From the NCBI RefSeq assembly GCF_003025555.1, contig NZ_PYMH01000012.1:62001-126000 (forward strand): a stretch of 64,000 nucleotides of DNA. The letters run 5' to 3'. Of this stretch, positions 26,217 through 34,317 are shown in pieces. Made by a program: the position numbers and the translations under genes. Source of the DNA: Photobacterium lutimaris (GTDB lineage Bacteria; Pseudomonadota; Gammaproteobacteria; Enterobacterales; Vibrionaceae). Position 1 is the first letter of the stretch; each line of letters starts with the position of its first letter. Below the pieces are notes generated by a model. The model was not told where the DNA came from and searched no databases. It saw nothing but the letters and a program-made list of their open reading frames with translations.

Positions 26217-27251
26217 ATGAAATACCACAAGATCCCTCACTCGAGTCTTGAGGTCAGCAAAATCTGCCTCGGCACCATGACCTTCGGTGAGCAAAATAAC
26301 GAACAAGAAGCACATAGCCAGCTGGACTTGGCCTTTGAGCGCGGCGTCAACTTCATTGATACCGCCGAGATGTACCCCGTACCGCCCAACGCGCAAACCC
26401 AAGGACTCACTGAAACCTATATTGGTAGCTGGCTGAAAAAAACCGGCCAACGAGACAAAGTGATCCTCGCCAGCAAGGTGGCAGGCCCCCGCAATTTACC
26501 CTACATACGACCGGAAATGGCCCTGGACTGGCGCAATATCCACGACGCCGTCGAAGCCAGCCTCAACCGGTTGCAAACCGACTATATCGATCTGTATCAA
26601 CTGCACTGGCCACAACGGGAAACTAACTGCTTCGGCCAGCTCAACTACCAATATCAAGAAGATCATTCCGGTGTGACCCTGACAGACTCGCTGGAAGCAC
26701 TGGCCGAACTGGTCAGGGCCGGGAAAATTCGCTATATCGGTCTATCCAATGAGACCCCTTGGGGCGTGATGTCATTTTTGCGTCTGGCCGAAAAGCATAA
26801 CTTGCCACGGGTAGTCACTATCCAAAACCCCTACAACCTGCTCAACCGCAGTTTCGAAGTCGGCCTGTCAGAGATCAGCCACCATGAAGGGGTCGAGCTG
26901 CTGGCTTACTCGCCGCTCGCATTCGGCACCCTCAGTGGTAAGTACCTCAATGGTGCCCGTCCGGAAGGAGCCCGCTGCAGCTTGTTCGAGCGCTTTTCGC
27001 GTTACTTCAAACCGCAAGGCATTGCCGCTACCGAAGCTTATGTCGATATTGCCCGCAAGCATGGTCTGAGCCCAGCCCAGATGGCACTGGCCTTCGTCAA
27101 CCAACGCCCCTTTGTCGCCAGCAACATCATTGGTGCCACCACGCTCGAACAGCTTAACGAGAACATCGACAGCTTGGATATCGAGCTCAATGAAGAGGTG
27201 CTGCAGGATCTGCAAGAAGTCGGTATAGAGTATTCCAACCCTTGCCCATAA
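26217..27251 (+). CDS. tas: aldo/keto reductase Tas
   Basis: This is a 344-residue NADP(H)-dependent aldo/keto reductase (TIM barrel). It shows the catalytic tetrad context FIDTAEMYPV (Asp, Tyr), SKVAGPRN (Lys) and YQLHWPQRE (His). Cofactor-binding segments lie at IGLSNETPWG and NIIGATTLEQL. The Tas subgroup is recognisable from the YPVPPNAQTQGLTETYIG insert and from its place near mutH, as in E. coli. AAGGAGG lies just upstream of the ATG. Confidence 0.94.
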   Translation: MKYHKIPHSSLEVSKICLGTMTFGEQNNEQEAHSQLDLAFERGVNFIDTAEMYPVPPNAQTQGLTETYIGSWLKKTGQRDKVILASKVAGPRNLPYIRPEMALDWRNIHDAVEASLNRLQTDYIDLYQLHWPQRETNCFGQLNYQYQEDHSGVTLTDSLEALAELVRAGKIRYIGLSNETPWGVMSFLRLAEKHNLPRVVTIQNPYNLLNRSFEVGLSEISHHEGVELLAYSPLAFGTLSGKYLNGARPEGARCSLFERFSRYFKPQGIAATEAYVDIARKHGLSPAQMALAFVNQRPFVASNIIGATTLEQLNENIDSLDIELNEEVLQDLQEVGIEYSNPCP

Positions 27252-27284
27252 CTTGCCAATCATCCCCACCAGCAAACCGCAGGC

Positions 27285-27311
27285 AAAAAAAAGCCCCCGT
27301 CATACGGGGGC
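27285..27311 (-). terminator. strong terminator 195 bases beyond the DUF1127 gene
   Basis: The stem GCCCCCGT/ACGGGGGC with a 3-base loop is followed by eight T on the minus strand. On the plus strand no T run follows, so it is not the tas terminator. Confidence 0.85.
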
Positions 27312-27505
27312 CGAAAAACATTAGCTCAACCAACTTAGGTAGACACCTTTGTTGATGCCTGGCTACTTTACCTAAGCTTCGGCCCTTGCTCTAGTGAGCA
27401 TTCGTCGCAAAGCGTTGGTAAATGTTACAAGCCATGACGGTCTATACCTGTTGCTAACAGTTCGTCATATCTTCCTCCCCCGCAAACGTATTACGGGGGA
27501 AGGCA
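27312..27505 (-). ncRNA. structured 3' region, candidate small RNA
   Basis: About 190 bases lie between the DUF1127 stop and its terminator without an open frame. Minus-strand transcripts could form a hairpin right after the stop (CCCCCG/CGGGGG, within 27474-27502). A second perfect 8-bp pairing, CTTAGGTA/TACCTAAG (27369-27376 with 27334-27341), follows. A long structured tail on a short mRNA suggests a 3'-UTR-derived or independent small RNA. Evidence is structural only. Confidence 0.3.
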
Positions 27506-27754
27506 TTACGTCAGGAGTCTCGATTTGTATGCCCGTCTCAAACGGCGAACCTTACGGCTGGCAGGGGTGCTCAGCAGGAGCGGGGCAATACGCCGCTCCT
27601 TATCGATACCGATATCTTTTAGCATATACGCCGAAAGGTGGTATGGCAGGTGGACCTGAACACGACGGTGTTCACGCCGCCACTGGGCATCCTCGCGTTT
27701 TACATCGAGTTGGACAAGAAAGACAGCAAGGCGTAAATAAACAGATTGGCGCAT
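27506..27754 (-). CDS. DUF1127-containing protein
   Basis: This is an 82-residue basic protein. The segment LPYHLSAYMLKDIGIDKERRI (about 46-66) is the short DUF1127 motif found at the end of many small proteobacterial proteins. In some alpha-proteobacteria these bind RNA and tune phosphate or stress metabolism. ATG at 27754 was chosen because GGAG lies nine bases upstream; the longer frame to 27796 lacks this. The tail is arginine- and lysine-rich (RKVRRLRRAYKSR). Confidence 0.8.
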   Translation of the reverse strand: MRQSVYLRLAVFLVQLDVKREDAQWRREHRRVQVHLPYHLSAYMLKDIGIDKERRIAPLLLSTPASRKVRRLRRAYKSRLLT

Positions 27755-28142
27755 AATGGTACTCTCCAAATTAATTACAGATAGTTGGAGGGACACAGAT
27801 CCTGCCGTTTAGGCTGACAACATAAGCAAAACTTAACTAGCCGCGACAGAAACCCGCGGCCCATTGACACAGCGGATTGCCGTTAATGATTAGGTTTGAT
27901 GCAGGTATCACCGAATGAACAGGTGTACGACATCATGATAGAAGTTGGCATATCAGTTCCTCCGGTAATAAGTTATGAAGATGTGAAATATGGGTTTATT
28001 GTAACAAGTCATGACTACAAAACAACCACTTGCAACAATAACGACGATAAAAACAACAATGCTCTGCGTTACGGTCTAGAGCGCAAACATTTGGTGAATT
28101 ATTCACCACTATCACGTACGGCATCAGACAATGCCACCAGTA
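27755..28142. other. intergenic stretch between vpsR and the DUF1127 gene
   Basis: It holds the DUF1127 promoter region and a 6-bp hairpin GCCGCG/CGCGGC (27840-27860). On the minus strand the hairpin is followed by a weak T-rich stretch and could end the vpsR transcript. The plus-strand frame at 27896-28192 has no ribosome binding site and runs into the vpsR end, so I do not call it. Confidence 0.5.
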
Positions 28143-29477
28143 TCAACTTTGGCGAAAGTGCTTGGGCGGTGGCACCAGATCATGCTTGTTGAGCAACCGG
28201 TACATGGTAGCCCTCGACACCCCCAACTCCCTGGCAGCGGCTGAAATCTGTCCTTTGTTGTTTTCGAGTACCGTCAATATTGCCCCGCGCTCCGAGTCCT
28301 CCCGGATTTTCTTGAGACTTTGCTTGTCGTCCAGCAGTCGCGGCAAGTCAAGGTGATCTGCTTCCAGCATCTTGTCGTCTGCCAGCAAGATGGCCCGCTT
28401 GATATGGCCTATCAACTCCCTAACGTTGCCAGGCCAGAAATAGTTCTCCAGCAATTGGCAAGCCTGAGGAGACAGTTGCTTGACAGGGCTGTTGTACTGG
28501 CGGGCAAACTTCAGCATAAAAAACTCTGCCAGCAACACGATATCTTCTCCCCGTTCGCGAAGTGCCGGCACCATCACCCCCAAGGCATTGAGCCGAAAGT
28601 ACAGCGCCTCACTGATCAACCCTGATTCCAAGAGCTCCTCTTGTGAGTAGCGGGTTGAGACAATCACCCGAATATCTGCCGTCACTTTCCGACCCGATAC
28701 GGTGATAAAGGTTTCGCCTTGCAGCAAGCGGACTAGCTCATGCTGGCGCTGGCGATCAAGCTGGGTAACTTCGTCAAGAAACAGCACCCCGCCATTTGCT
28801 GCAGCTAGGCAGCATTCGGGAGGTTTACCGGCGTCCAGCTCTGCCATCCAGCTCTCCGTCAACGATTCACACTTCACGCAGACAAACGCACTTTTAGCAC
28901 GGGTCGATGCTTGGTGGATGGCTTGGGCAACTAACTCCTTGCCGGTACCGATCTCGCCCTGGACCAAGACGGGCACGTCGGCCATCGCGATCCGCTTGAC
29001 CTGATGGCGGAGTTTCTTCATCGCCGCTTGCTCGCCCTGCAAACCTGATTGACCAAACACCCCTAGCTGCGGCCATACCCGATGCTCCAGCTGGAGCATC
29101 CCCAGTTGGTGACCGATGGTCGCGAGCAGCTGAGATTCAGGGACCGGATCGGTGAAGTAATCAATGCAGAAGTTAACAATGAACTGGCAGATGGCATCAT
29201 GGCCTAGTTGGCGCTCTTTCACCAATGCCAGCCAGCGGACCTGCTTGTTGCGGTTTACCAGCCCAGCCACTCCTTGCAAACTAAAGTCATCCCGGGTGAG
29301 ATCGACCACGCCAATGCAGGGACCGATCTCCAGCAGCAGCGATTCGGCAGTACGGAGATCGTAACAGCGATGGCAAGCCCAGCCCGCTTTTTCCAGCACC
29401 TTAATCCAGGTCGGAGTCCCCCCGCCTAAAATCACCAAAGTCCCCAAGACTGAGCTATTTCCCTTTGTTCTATTCAT
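28143..29477 (-). CDS. vpsR: VpsR-type enhancer-binding-protein-like regulator
   Basis: VpsR is the cyclic-di-GMP-responsive master activator of exopolysaccharide and biofilm genes in V. cholerae. The 444-residue product has a receiver-like domain with Asp59 (IGPCIGVVDL) at the position numbered D59 in VpsR. An AAA+ domain follows with Walker A GEIGTGKE (174-181) and Walker B GGVLFLDEV (about 229-237). The C-terminal Fis-type helix-turn-helix reads AARELGVSRATMYRLLNKH. The sigma54-contacting GAFTGA loop is missing, as in VpsR, which works with sigma70 polymerase. ATG at 29477 has GAGAAGG upstream. The place near lysS matches V. cholerae. Confidence 0.88.
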   Translation of the reverse strand: MNRTKGNSSVLGTLVILGGGTPTWIKVLEKAGWACHRCYDLRTAESLLLEIGPCIGVVDLTRDDFSLQGVAGLVNRNKQVRWLALVKERQLGHDAICQFIVNFCIDYFTDPVPESQLLATIGHQLGMLQLEHRVWPQLGVFGQSGLQGEQAAMKKLRHQVKRIAMADVPVLVQGEIGTGKELVAQAIHQASTRAKSAFVCVKCESLTESWMAELDAGKPPECCLAAANGGVLFLDEVTQLDRQRQHELVRLLQGETFITVSGRKVTADIRVIVSTRYSQEELLESGLISEALYFRLNALGVMVPALRERGEDIVLLAEFFMLKFARQYNSPVKQLSPQACQLLENYFWPGNVRELIGHIKRAILLADDKMLEADHLDLPRLLDDKQSLKKIREDSERGAILTVLENNKGQISAAARELGVSRATMYRLLNKHDLVPPPKHFRQS

Positions 29478-29566
29478 CCGCGATACCTTCTCGGCCTGAG
29501 CATCCATGTTGACTGAGGTATATTCAAGCAGGTGCGACACCATGCCATCCCCAGGCAACCAACACA

Positions 29567-29593
29567 ATTAAATTAATGCGCAATTAATTTAAT
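29567..29593. promoter_or_regulatory. 11-bp palindrome upstream of vpsR
   Basis: ATTAAATTAAT and ATTAATTTAAT form perfect arms around GCGCA. They lie 90 bases upstream of the vpsR start and 51 bases past the preceding terminator. The site is the size of a dimeric regulator operator; the regulator is unknown. Confidence 0.45.
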
Positions 29594-29643
29594 ATTAAAA
29601 TTGTAGCTAAGTCTGGCGATTGGAAGAAATTTTGGACGCAAAT

Positions 29644-29668
29644 AAAAAAAGCGCCCGAAGGCGCTTTC
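29644..29668 (-). terminator. rho-independent terminator of the DAACS symporter gene
   Basis: The stem AGCGCC/GGCGCT with loop TTCG on the minus strand is followed by seven T. Confidence 0.9.
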
Positions 29669-29694
29669 ATATTTCACTCTATTCAACCCTAATG

Positions 29695-30975
29695 TTAATT
29701 CACCGTAACGCGCTCGGGCTGTGGCTCGATGCTGGCTTCAGCAGTCCCGATTTCATTTTCTGACTTAGCCACGATGGTGTTGACGGCGGTGTCACCAACG
29801 ACGTTCGAGCTGGTACAGAACATATCATTGATACGGTCAACAGCTGCAATGATGGCCAAACCTTCCGGTGGCAGGCCCAGTTGGTGCAGCAATACACCAA
29901 CCATCACCACACCACCGCCAGGAACACCACCGGCACCGATAGAGAGCAACAGGATCGTCAAGCCAAGGGTGAAGATATCAGCACTATTGATCGGCTGGCC
30001 GAAAGCATTAGCGACGAACAGGGTTGCCAGAGCAATGTAGATAGATACCCCTGACATATTCATGGTTGCCCCCAGTGGGACACCAAAGCCAGCGACAGAC
30101 TTGGACACACCAATCTTGTCTGTCAGGGTACGCATTGTCACTGGAATGGTTGCATTCGAGCTTGCGGTTGATAGCGAGAACAGGATCTGCTCGCGGGTAT
30201 GGCGTAAAAACTCACTTGGCTTAATACCGGTCGCCAAGCCGACCATCATTGGGTAGAAGAAGAAAATCCAGAACACCAGCATCGAAACAACCAAGGCGAC
30301 ATAGCCTGCGACTGACATCAACGTGTTGGCATCCAGAGTCGCCCCCAATTGGATCATCAGGGCAAACACACCGAATGGCGCCAAGCTCATCACCAGGCCA
30401 ACCAGCTTCATCATGATCTCATTGGCCATTTTGAAGGTCTTAATGGCTGGGCCACCACGGGTATCCAACGCCTGGATTGCCAGACCCGTCAGGATCGCCA
30501 TAAAGATAATCTGCAGCATATCGCCATTGGCAAATGCCTGCACCGGGTTACTCGGTACGATGTTGACAATCAGCGAGAAGATATCCGGAGTTTCAGTCGT
30601 CGTCAGTTCAACGGCTTCCGACACGGTACCGGCCAAATTGGCATCGGCACCCGGTTGGAAAATCATCCCAACCGTTAGGGCGGCGGTGATAGCGATGATG
30701 GTATTGATAATGTAGAGGGCAAAGGTTTTACCACCAAGGCGCCCAAATGCGGTAATGTCCTTCAGTTCAACGATACCGCATACAATCGAGACATACACCA
30801 AAGGAACAACCAATAGCTTGATCAACGAAACAAACATGCCGCCAGCACCTTCTGCCAAGCCGAGCACATAGGTATCCATCAAGGTCACACCGTTAAACAG
30901 GTACTGTATTGCCGTACCGATGATCAGGCCGGCAAACAAGCCTGTAAATATCTTTCCTGATAGCGATTTCTTCAT
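29695..30975 (-). CDS. DAACS-family amino acid/dicarboxylate:cation symporter
   Basis: This is a 426-residue inner-membrane transporter of the glutamate/aspartate symporter family (DAACS, SLC1-like). It shows the serine-rich hairpin STASSNATIPVT (HP1), NMSGVSIY in place of the usual NMDGT, GAGGVPGGGVVM (HP2) and DRINDMFCTSSNVVGD in the last helix. In acidic-substrate transporters the last motif reads DMxRTxxNVxGD. Here Cys replaces the Arg that binds the side-chain carboxylate, which in known family members goes with neutral amino acids. It is a single-gene unit upstream of vpsR. Confidence 0.93.
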   Translation of the reverse strand: MKKSLSGKIFTGLFAGLIIGTAIQYLFNGVTLMDTYVLGLAEGAGGMFVSLIKLLVVPLVYVSIVCGIVELKDITAFGRLGGKTFALYIINTIIAITAALTVGMIFQPGADANLAGTVSEAVELTTTETPDIFSLIVNIVPSNPVQAFANGDMLQIIFMAILTGLAIQALDTRGGPAIKTFKMANEIMMKLVGLVMSLAPFGVFALMIQLGATLDANTLMSVAGYVALVVSMLVFWIFFFYPMMVGLATGIKPSEFLRHTREQILFSLSTASSNATIPVTMRTLTDKIGVSKSVAGFGVPLGATMNMSGVSIYIALATLFVANAFGQPINSADIFTLGLTILLLSIGAGGVPGGGVVMVGVLLHQLGLPPEGLAIIAAVDRINDMFCTSSNVVGDTAVNTIVAKSENEIGTAEASIEPQPERVTVN

Positions 30976-31329
30976 CGTCCATCTCCAGTCTGTTGTGCTT
31001 TAAAAACTCTATTTACTTCCCATTCCCGCTGTCCATCGCGAGATTGAGCGTCATTTTACACAGACAAAACAAACTTAAAAGAACATTTTTTACAATTTAG
31101 CCACAATTGAAACAGATCATTAATCACCAACATTCAGCCAAAAACACAAAATAAAACACTAAAACCCATGCATAACCGCAACTTATTCACATCACGAATA
31201 GCACAAAGTTTGGCGAGATGTGGCTCTGTATACAGAATTATCAATTACGGAAAACGTGCCCCTCATCACACCCACGCGTTCACTATACGAACATTTTGTA
31301 ATCACATTTTATTATTGGAAACTATAAAA
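30976..31329. other. intergenic stretch upstream of the symporter gene
   Basis: This AT-rich stretch contains the symporter ribosome binding site (GGAG) and presumably its promoter. No gene, RNA or repeat is otherwise supported. Confidence 0.5.
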
Positions 31330-31363
31330 AATGGCTTTCCTGAGCCGGTTCAGAAAAGCCATT
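31330..31363 (-). terminator. second hairpin downstream of lysS
   Basis: The stem AATGGCTTT/AAAGCCATT is extended by CTGA/TCAG past one mismatch. On the minus strand it is followed by TTTTTTATAG. It lies about 80 bases beyond the lysS terminator and is probably a backup terminator or the end of a short RNA. Confidence 0.6.
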
Positions 31364-31423
31364 AGAGCCACCATAATGAGCTAAGGTAGATTTAATACAG
31401 CCACAAACTCATGTTGCAGGTAT

Positions 31424-31446
31424 AAAAAAACCACCCCGGAGGGTGG
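31424..31446 (-). terminator. rho-independent terminator of prfB-lysS
   Basis: The stem CCACCC/GGGTGG with a 4-base loop is followed by seven T on the minus strand, 26 bases after the lysS stop. Confidence 0.88.
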
Positions 31447-31472
31447 CTTTCGTCATGCACTATCAGCGTGGA

Positions 31473-32981
31473 TTAGTCGTTGTTCTGCGGGCGCATTGCC
31501 GGGAACAGAAGGACGTCACGGATAGTGTGAGTGTTGGTGAACAGCATTGCCAGACGGTCGATACCGATGCCCTGACCCGCTGTTGGCGGAAGGCCGTGCT
31601 CCAGTGCTGTAATGTAGTCAGCATCGTAGAACATCGCTTCGTCATCACCGGCATCTTTCGCTTCAACCTGTGCCTTGAAACGTGCGTCTTGATCTTCAGC
31701 ATCGTTAAGCTCAGAGAAACCATTCGCCACTTCACGACCACCGATGAAGAACTCGAAACGATCAGTGAAGAACGGGTTGTCATCGCTGCGGCGTGCCAAT
31801 GGCGAGATATCCGCTGGGTAACCTGTGATGAACGTCGGCTGGATCAGTTTTGGTTCAGCCGTTTCACCAAAGATTTCCTCTAGCAGCTGGCCACATGTCC
31901 AGAAATCTTCCACGTCAACGTGAACAGACTTAGCGATAGAAACCATTAGCTCGCGGTTCTGCAGATCTTCTTCTGTCAGCGCCTGAATTTGCTCGTGGCT
32001 CGGGTTGTAGTGCTTGATCGCTTCGAACATGCTCATGCGCGTGTAGGTACCGCCGAACTCAACCGTCTCGTCACCGTAAGGCATCGCCGTTGAACCCAGT
32101 ACATCCATCGCAACCGTGCTTAGCATCTCTTCGGTCAGATCCATCAGATCTTTGTAGTCAGCGTAAGCTTGGTAGAATTCCATCATGGTGAATTCTGGGT
32201 TGTGACGTGGCGATAGGCCTTCGTTACGGAAGTTACGGTTGATTTCGAATACACGATCAAAGCCGCCGACAACCAAACGCTTCAGGTACAGCTCAGGTGC
32301 CACACGCAGGTACATGTCGATGTCGAGTGCGTTGTGGCGAGTGATGAACGGGCGTGCCGTCGCACCACCAGGGATCACGTGCATCATAGGCGTTTCCACT
32401 TCAAGGTAGCCTTTCGACATCATGAAGTTACGGATAGCCGCTACCAGCTTAGAGCGGATGATGAACGCATTGCGCGAGTCGTCGTTAACGATAAGGTCAA
32501 CGTAACGCTGGCGGTAGCGCATTTCCTGATCGGTCAGGCCGTGGAATTTCTCAGGTAGAGGACGCAGCGCTTTGGTCAGCAGCACGTACTCGTCCATGTT
32601 CACGTAAAGGTCACCTTTACCTGATTTGTGCAGGGCACCTTTAACACCGATGATGTCACCGATATCCAGGCCAGAGTATTTTTCTTTCAGCTCTTTCTGA
32701 ACATTCTTGTCAGCATAAGCCTGAATACGGCCAGAAACGTCTTGAATCGCAAGGAAAGGACCACGCTTAGCCATTACACGACCAGCAATCGACACTACGT
32801 GGCCTGCTTCTGCAAGCTCTTCTTTGCTAAGTTCGCCGTATTTAGCCTGCAGATCTGCCGCTAGGCTATCGCGACGGAAATCATTTGGGTGGCCGTTTGC
32901 TTTGCAGTTCTCGCGGATCTTATCCAATTTCGCGCGACGTTCAGCAATCAGCTTATTCTCATCTTGTAATTGATCAGTCAT
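31473..32981 (-). CDS. lysS: lysyl-tRNA synthetase (class II)
   Basis: LysS charges tRNA-Lys. The 502-residue product has an N-terminal OB-fold anticodon-binding domain (VVSIAGRVMAKRGPFLAIQD). The class II motifs follow: motif 2 FEINRNFRNEGLSPRHNPEFT and motif 3 PTAGQGIGIDRLAMLFT. It follows prfB by 33 bases, the same prfB-lysS operon as in E. coli. Confidence 0.99.
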   Translation of the reverse strand: MTDQLQDENKLIAERRAKLDKIRENCKANGHPNDFRRDSLAADLQAKYGELSKEELAEAGHVVSIAGRVMAKRGPFLAIQDVSGRIQAYADKNVQKELKEKYSGLDIGDIIGVKGALHKSGKGDLYVNMDEYVLLTKALRPLPEKFHGLTDQEMRYRQRYVDLIVNDDSRNAFIIRSKLVAAIRNFMMSKGYLEVETPMMHVIPGGATARPFITRHNALDIDMYLRVAPELYLKRLVVGGFDRVFEINRNFRNEGLSPRHNPEFTMMEFYQAYADYKDLMDLTEEMLSTVAMDVLGSTAMPYGDETVEFGGTYTRMSMFEAIKHYNPSHEQIQALTEEDLQNRELMVSIAKSVHVDVEDFWTCGQLLEEIFGETAEPKLIQPTFITGYPADISPLARRSDDNPFFTDRFEFFIGGREVANGFSELNDAEDQDARFKAQVEAKDAGDDEAMFYDADYITALEHGLPPTAGQGIGIDRLAMLFTNTHTIRDVLLFPAMRPQNND

Positions 32982-33014
32982 GGGTTAACCCTTAAATGTT
33001 TTAACCGGAGTCGG

Positions 33015-34113
33015 TTACAGACCTGATTTCAGGCTAGCTTCAATAAAACGGTCTAAATCGCCGTCAAGTACGGCCTGGGTGTTACGATTTTCCACCCCGG
33101 TACGTAAATCTTTGATACGGGAGTCATCCAGCACATACGAGCGGATCTGGCTACCCCAACCAATGTCAGACTTCGAGTCTTCGTTGGCTTGCTTCTCAGC
33201 ATTTTGCTTCTGCATCTCAAGCTCGAACAGTTTCGCTTTCAACTGTTTCATCGCCTGATCTTTGTTCTTGTGCTGAGAGCGGTCATTCTGACACTGCACC
33301 ACGGTATTGGTCGGTACGTGCGTAATACGTACGGCCGACTCGGTGGTGTTTACGTGCTGACCACCCGCGCCCGAAGCACGGTACACATCGATTCGCAGGT
33401 CAGATTGATTGATCTCGATATCAATGTTGTCATCGACTTCCGGGTAAATAAATGCCGATGAGAAAGACGTATGACGGCGGCCGCCGGAGTCAAATGGTGA
33501 CTTACGCACCAAGCGGTGAACACCGGTTTCAGTACGTAGCCAGCCGTAAGCATACTCACCGCTGATACGGACAGTTGCCGACTTAAGGCCAGCCACATCG
33601 CCTTCGGACACTTCGATAACTTCGGTTTTGAAGCCCTTGGCATCCGCCCAGCGCAGGTACATACGCAGCATCATGGACGTCCAGTCCTGTGCTTCGGTAC
33701 CACCCGAACCTGCCTGGAGATCGATATAGCAATCTGAGCCATCATGATCGCCAGAGAACATACGACGGAACTCAAGCTTGGCCAGTTTGCTTTCTAGCTC
33801 AGCGAGTTCTGGTTCAATCTCGTCAAATGTCTCTTGGTCTTCTTCTTCAATCGCCAGCTCAAGCAAACCTTCGACGTCTTCCACGCCTTGGTCCAGCTGA
33901 TCGATCGTATCAACAATCGCTTCTAATGATGAACGCTCTTTGCCCAGCGCCTGTGCGCGATCGGGCTCGTTCCATACATCAGGTTGCTCTAACTCTGCAT
34001 TGACCTCTTCTAGACGCTCTTTCTTGGCATCATAGTCAAAGGTACCCCCTAAGGACATCAGTACGTGCTGATACATCCTCAAGTCGGTTTTTAATAGGAT
34101 TAATCTCGAACAT
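33015..34113 (-). CDS. prfB: peptide chain release factor 2, programmed +1 frameshift
   Basis: RF2 ends translation at UGA and UAA. The gene is read in two frames. ATG at 34113 opens a 25-codon frame (MFEINPIKNRLEDVSARTDV then LRGYL) that ends at CTT TGA. After a +1 shift it continues as DYDAKKERLEEV to the stop at 33015, making 365 residues, the E. coli length. Anticodon-mimic SPF (205-207) and catalytic GGQ (250-252) take the E. coli numbering. Residue 246 is Ala, as in most bacteria, not the Thr of E. coli K-12. It is co-transcribed with lysS. Confidence 0.97.
34036..34050 (-). other. prfB autoregulatory frameshift site
   Basis: On the minus strand an internal Shine-Dalgarno AGGGGG (34050-34045) is followed by TAC, then CTT TGA C. 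This is the canonical RF2 slippery site. When RF2 is scarce the slow UGA gives time for the CUU tRNA to slip to UUU, so RF2 regulates its own synthesis. Confidence 0.97.
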
Positions 34114-34243
34114 TGCCACTCTTCATAGCCGAAATGGACATAACCGAAGGATTCTATCGAATTGTAGATAGAATATACAGGGGAAAGGGAAGGGAATCGG
34201 CGAATTTATTTTTTTAACCCGATCACAAAAACGCCGGCTGTCA

Positions 34244-34274
34244 CAGAGAGGCCCGATTTCATCTTGCCTCTCTG
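34244..34274. repeat. 9-bp inverted repeat between recJ and prfB
   Basis: CAGAGAGGC and GCCTCTCTG are separated by 13 bases just after the recJ stop. No T run follows in either direction; it may be an mRNA structure. Confidence 0.4.
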
Positions 34275-34317
34275 CAACGGGGACAACGACAGACGGTTTG
34301 GGGTCTGCCAGTAGCCC

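Noticed and set aside
27896..28192. 98-codon plus-strand frame between the DUF1127 gene and vpsR
   Set aside because: No ribosome binding site, low-complexity Asn/Asp/Thr content, and it runs antisense into the end of vpsR.
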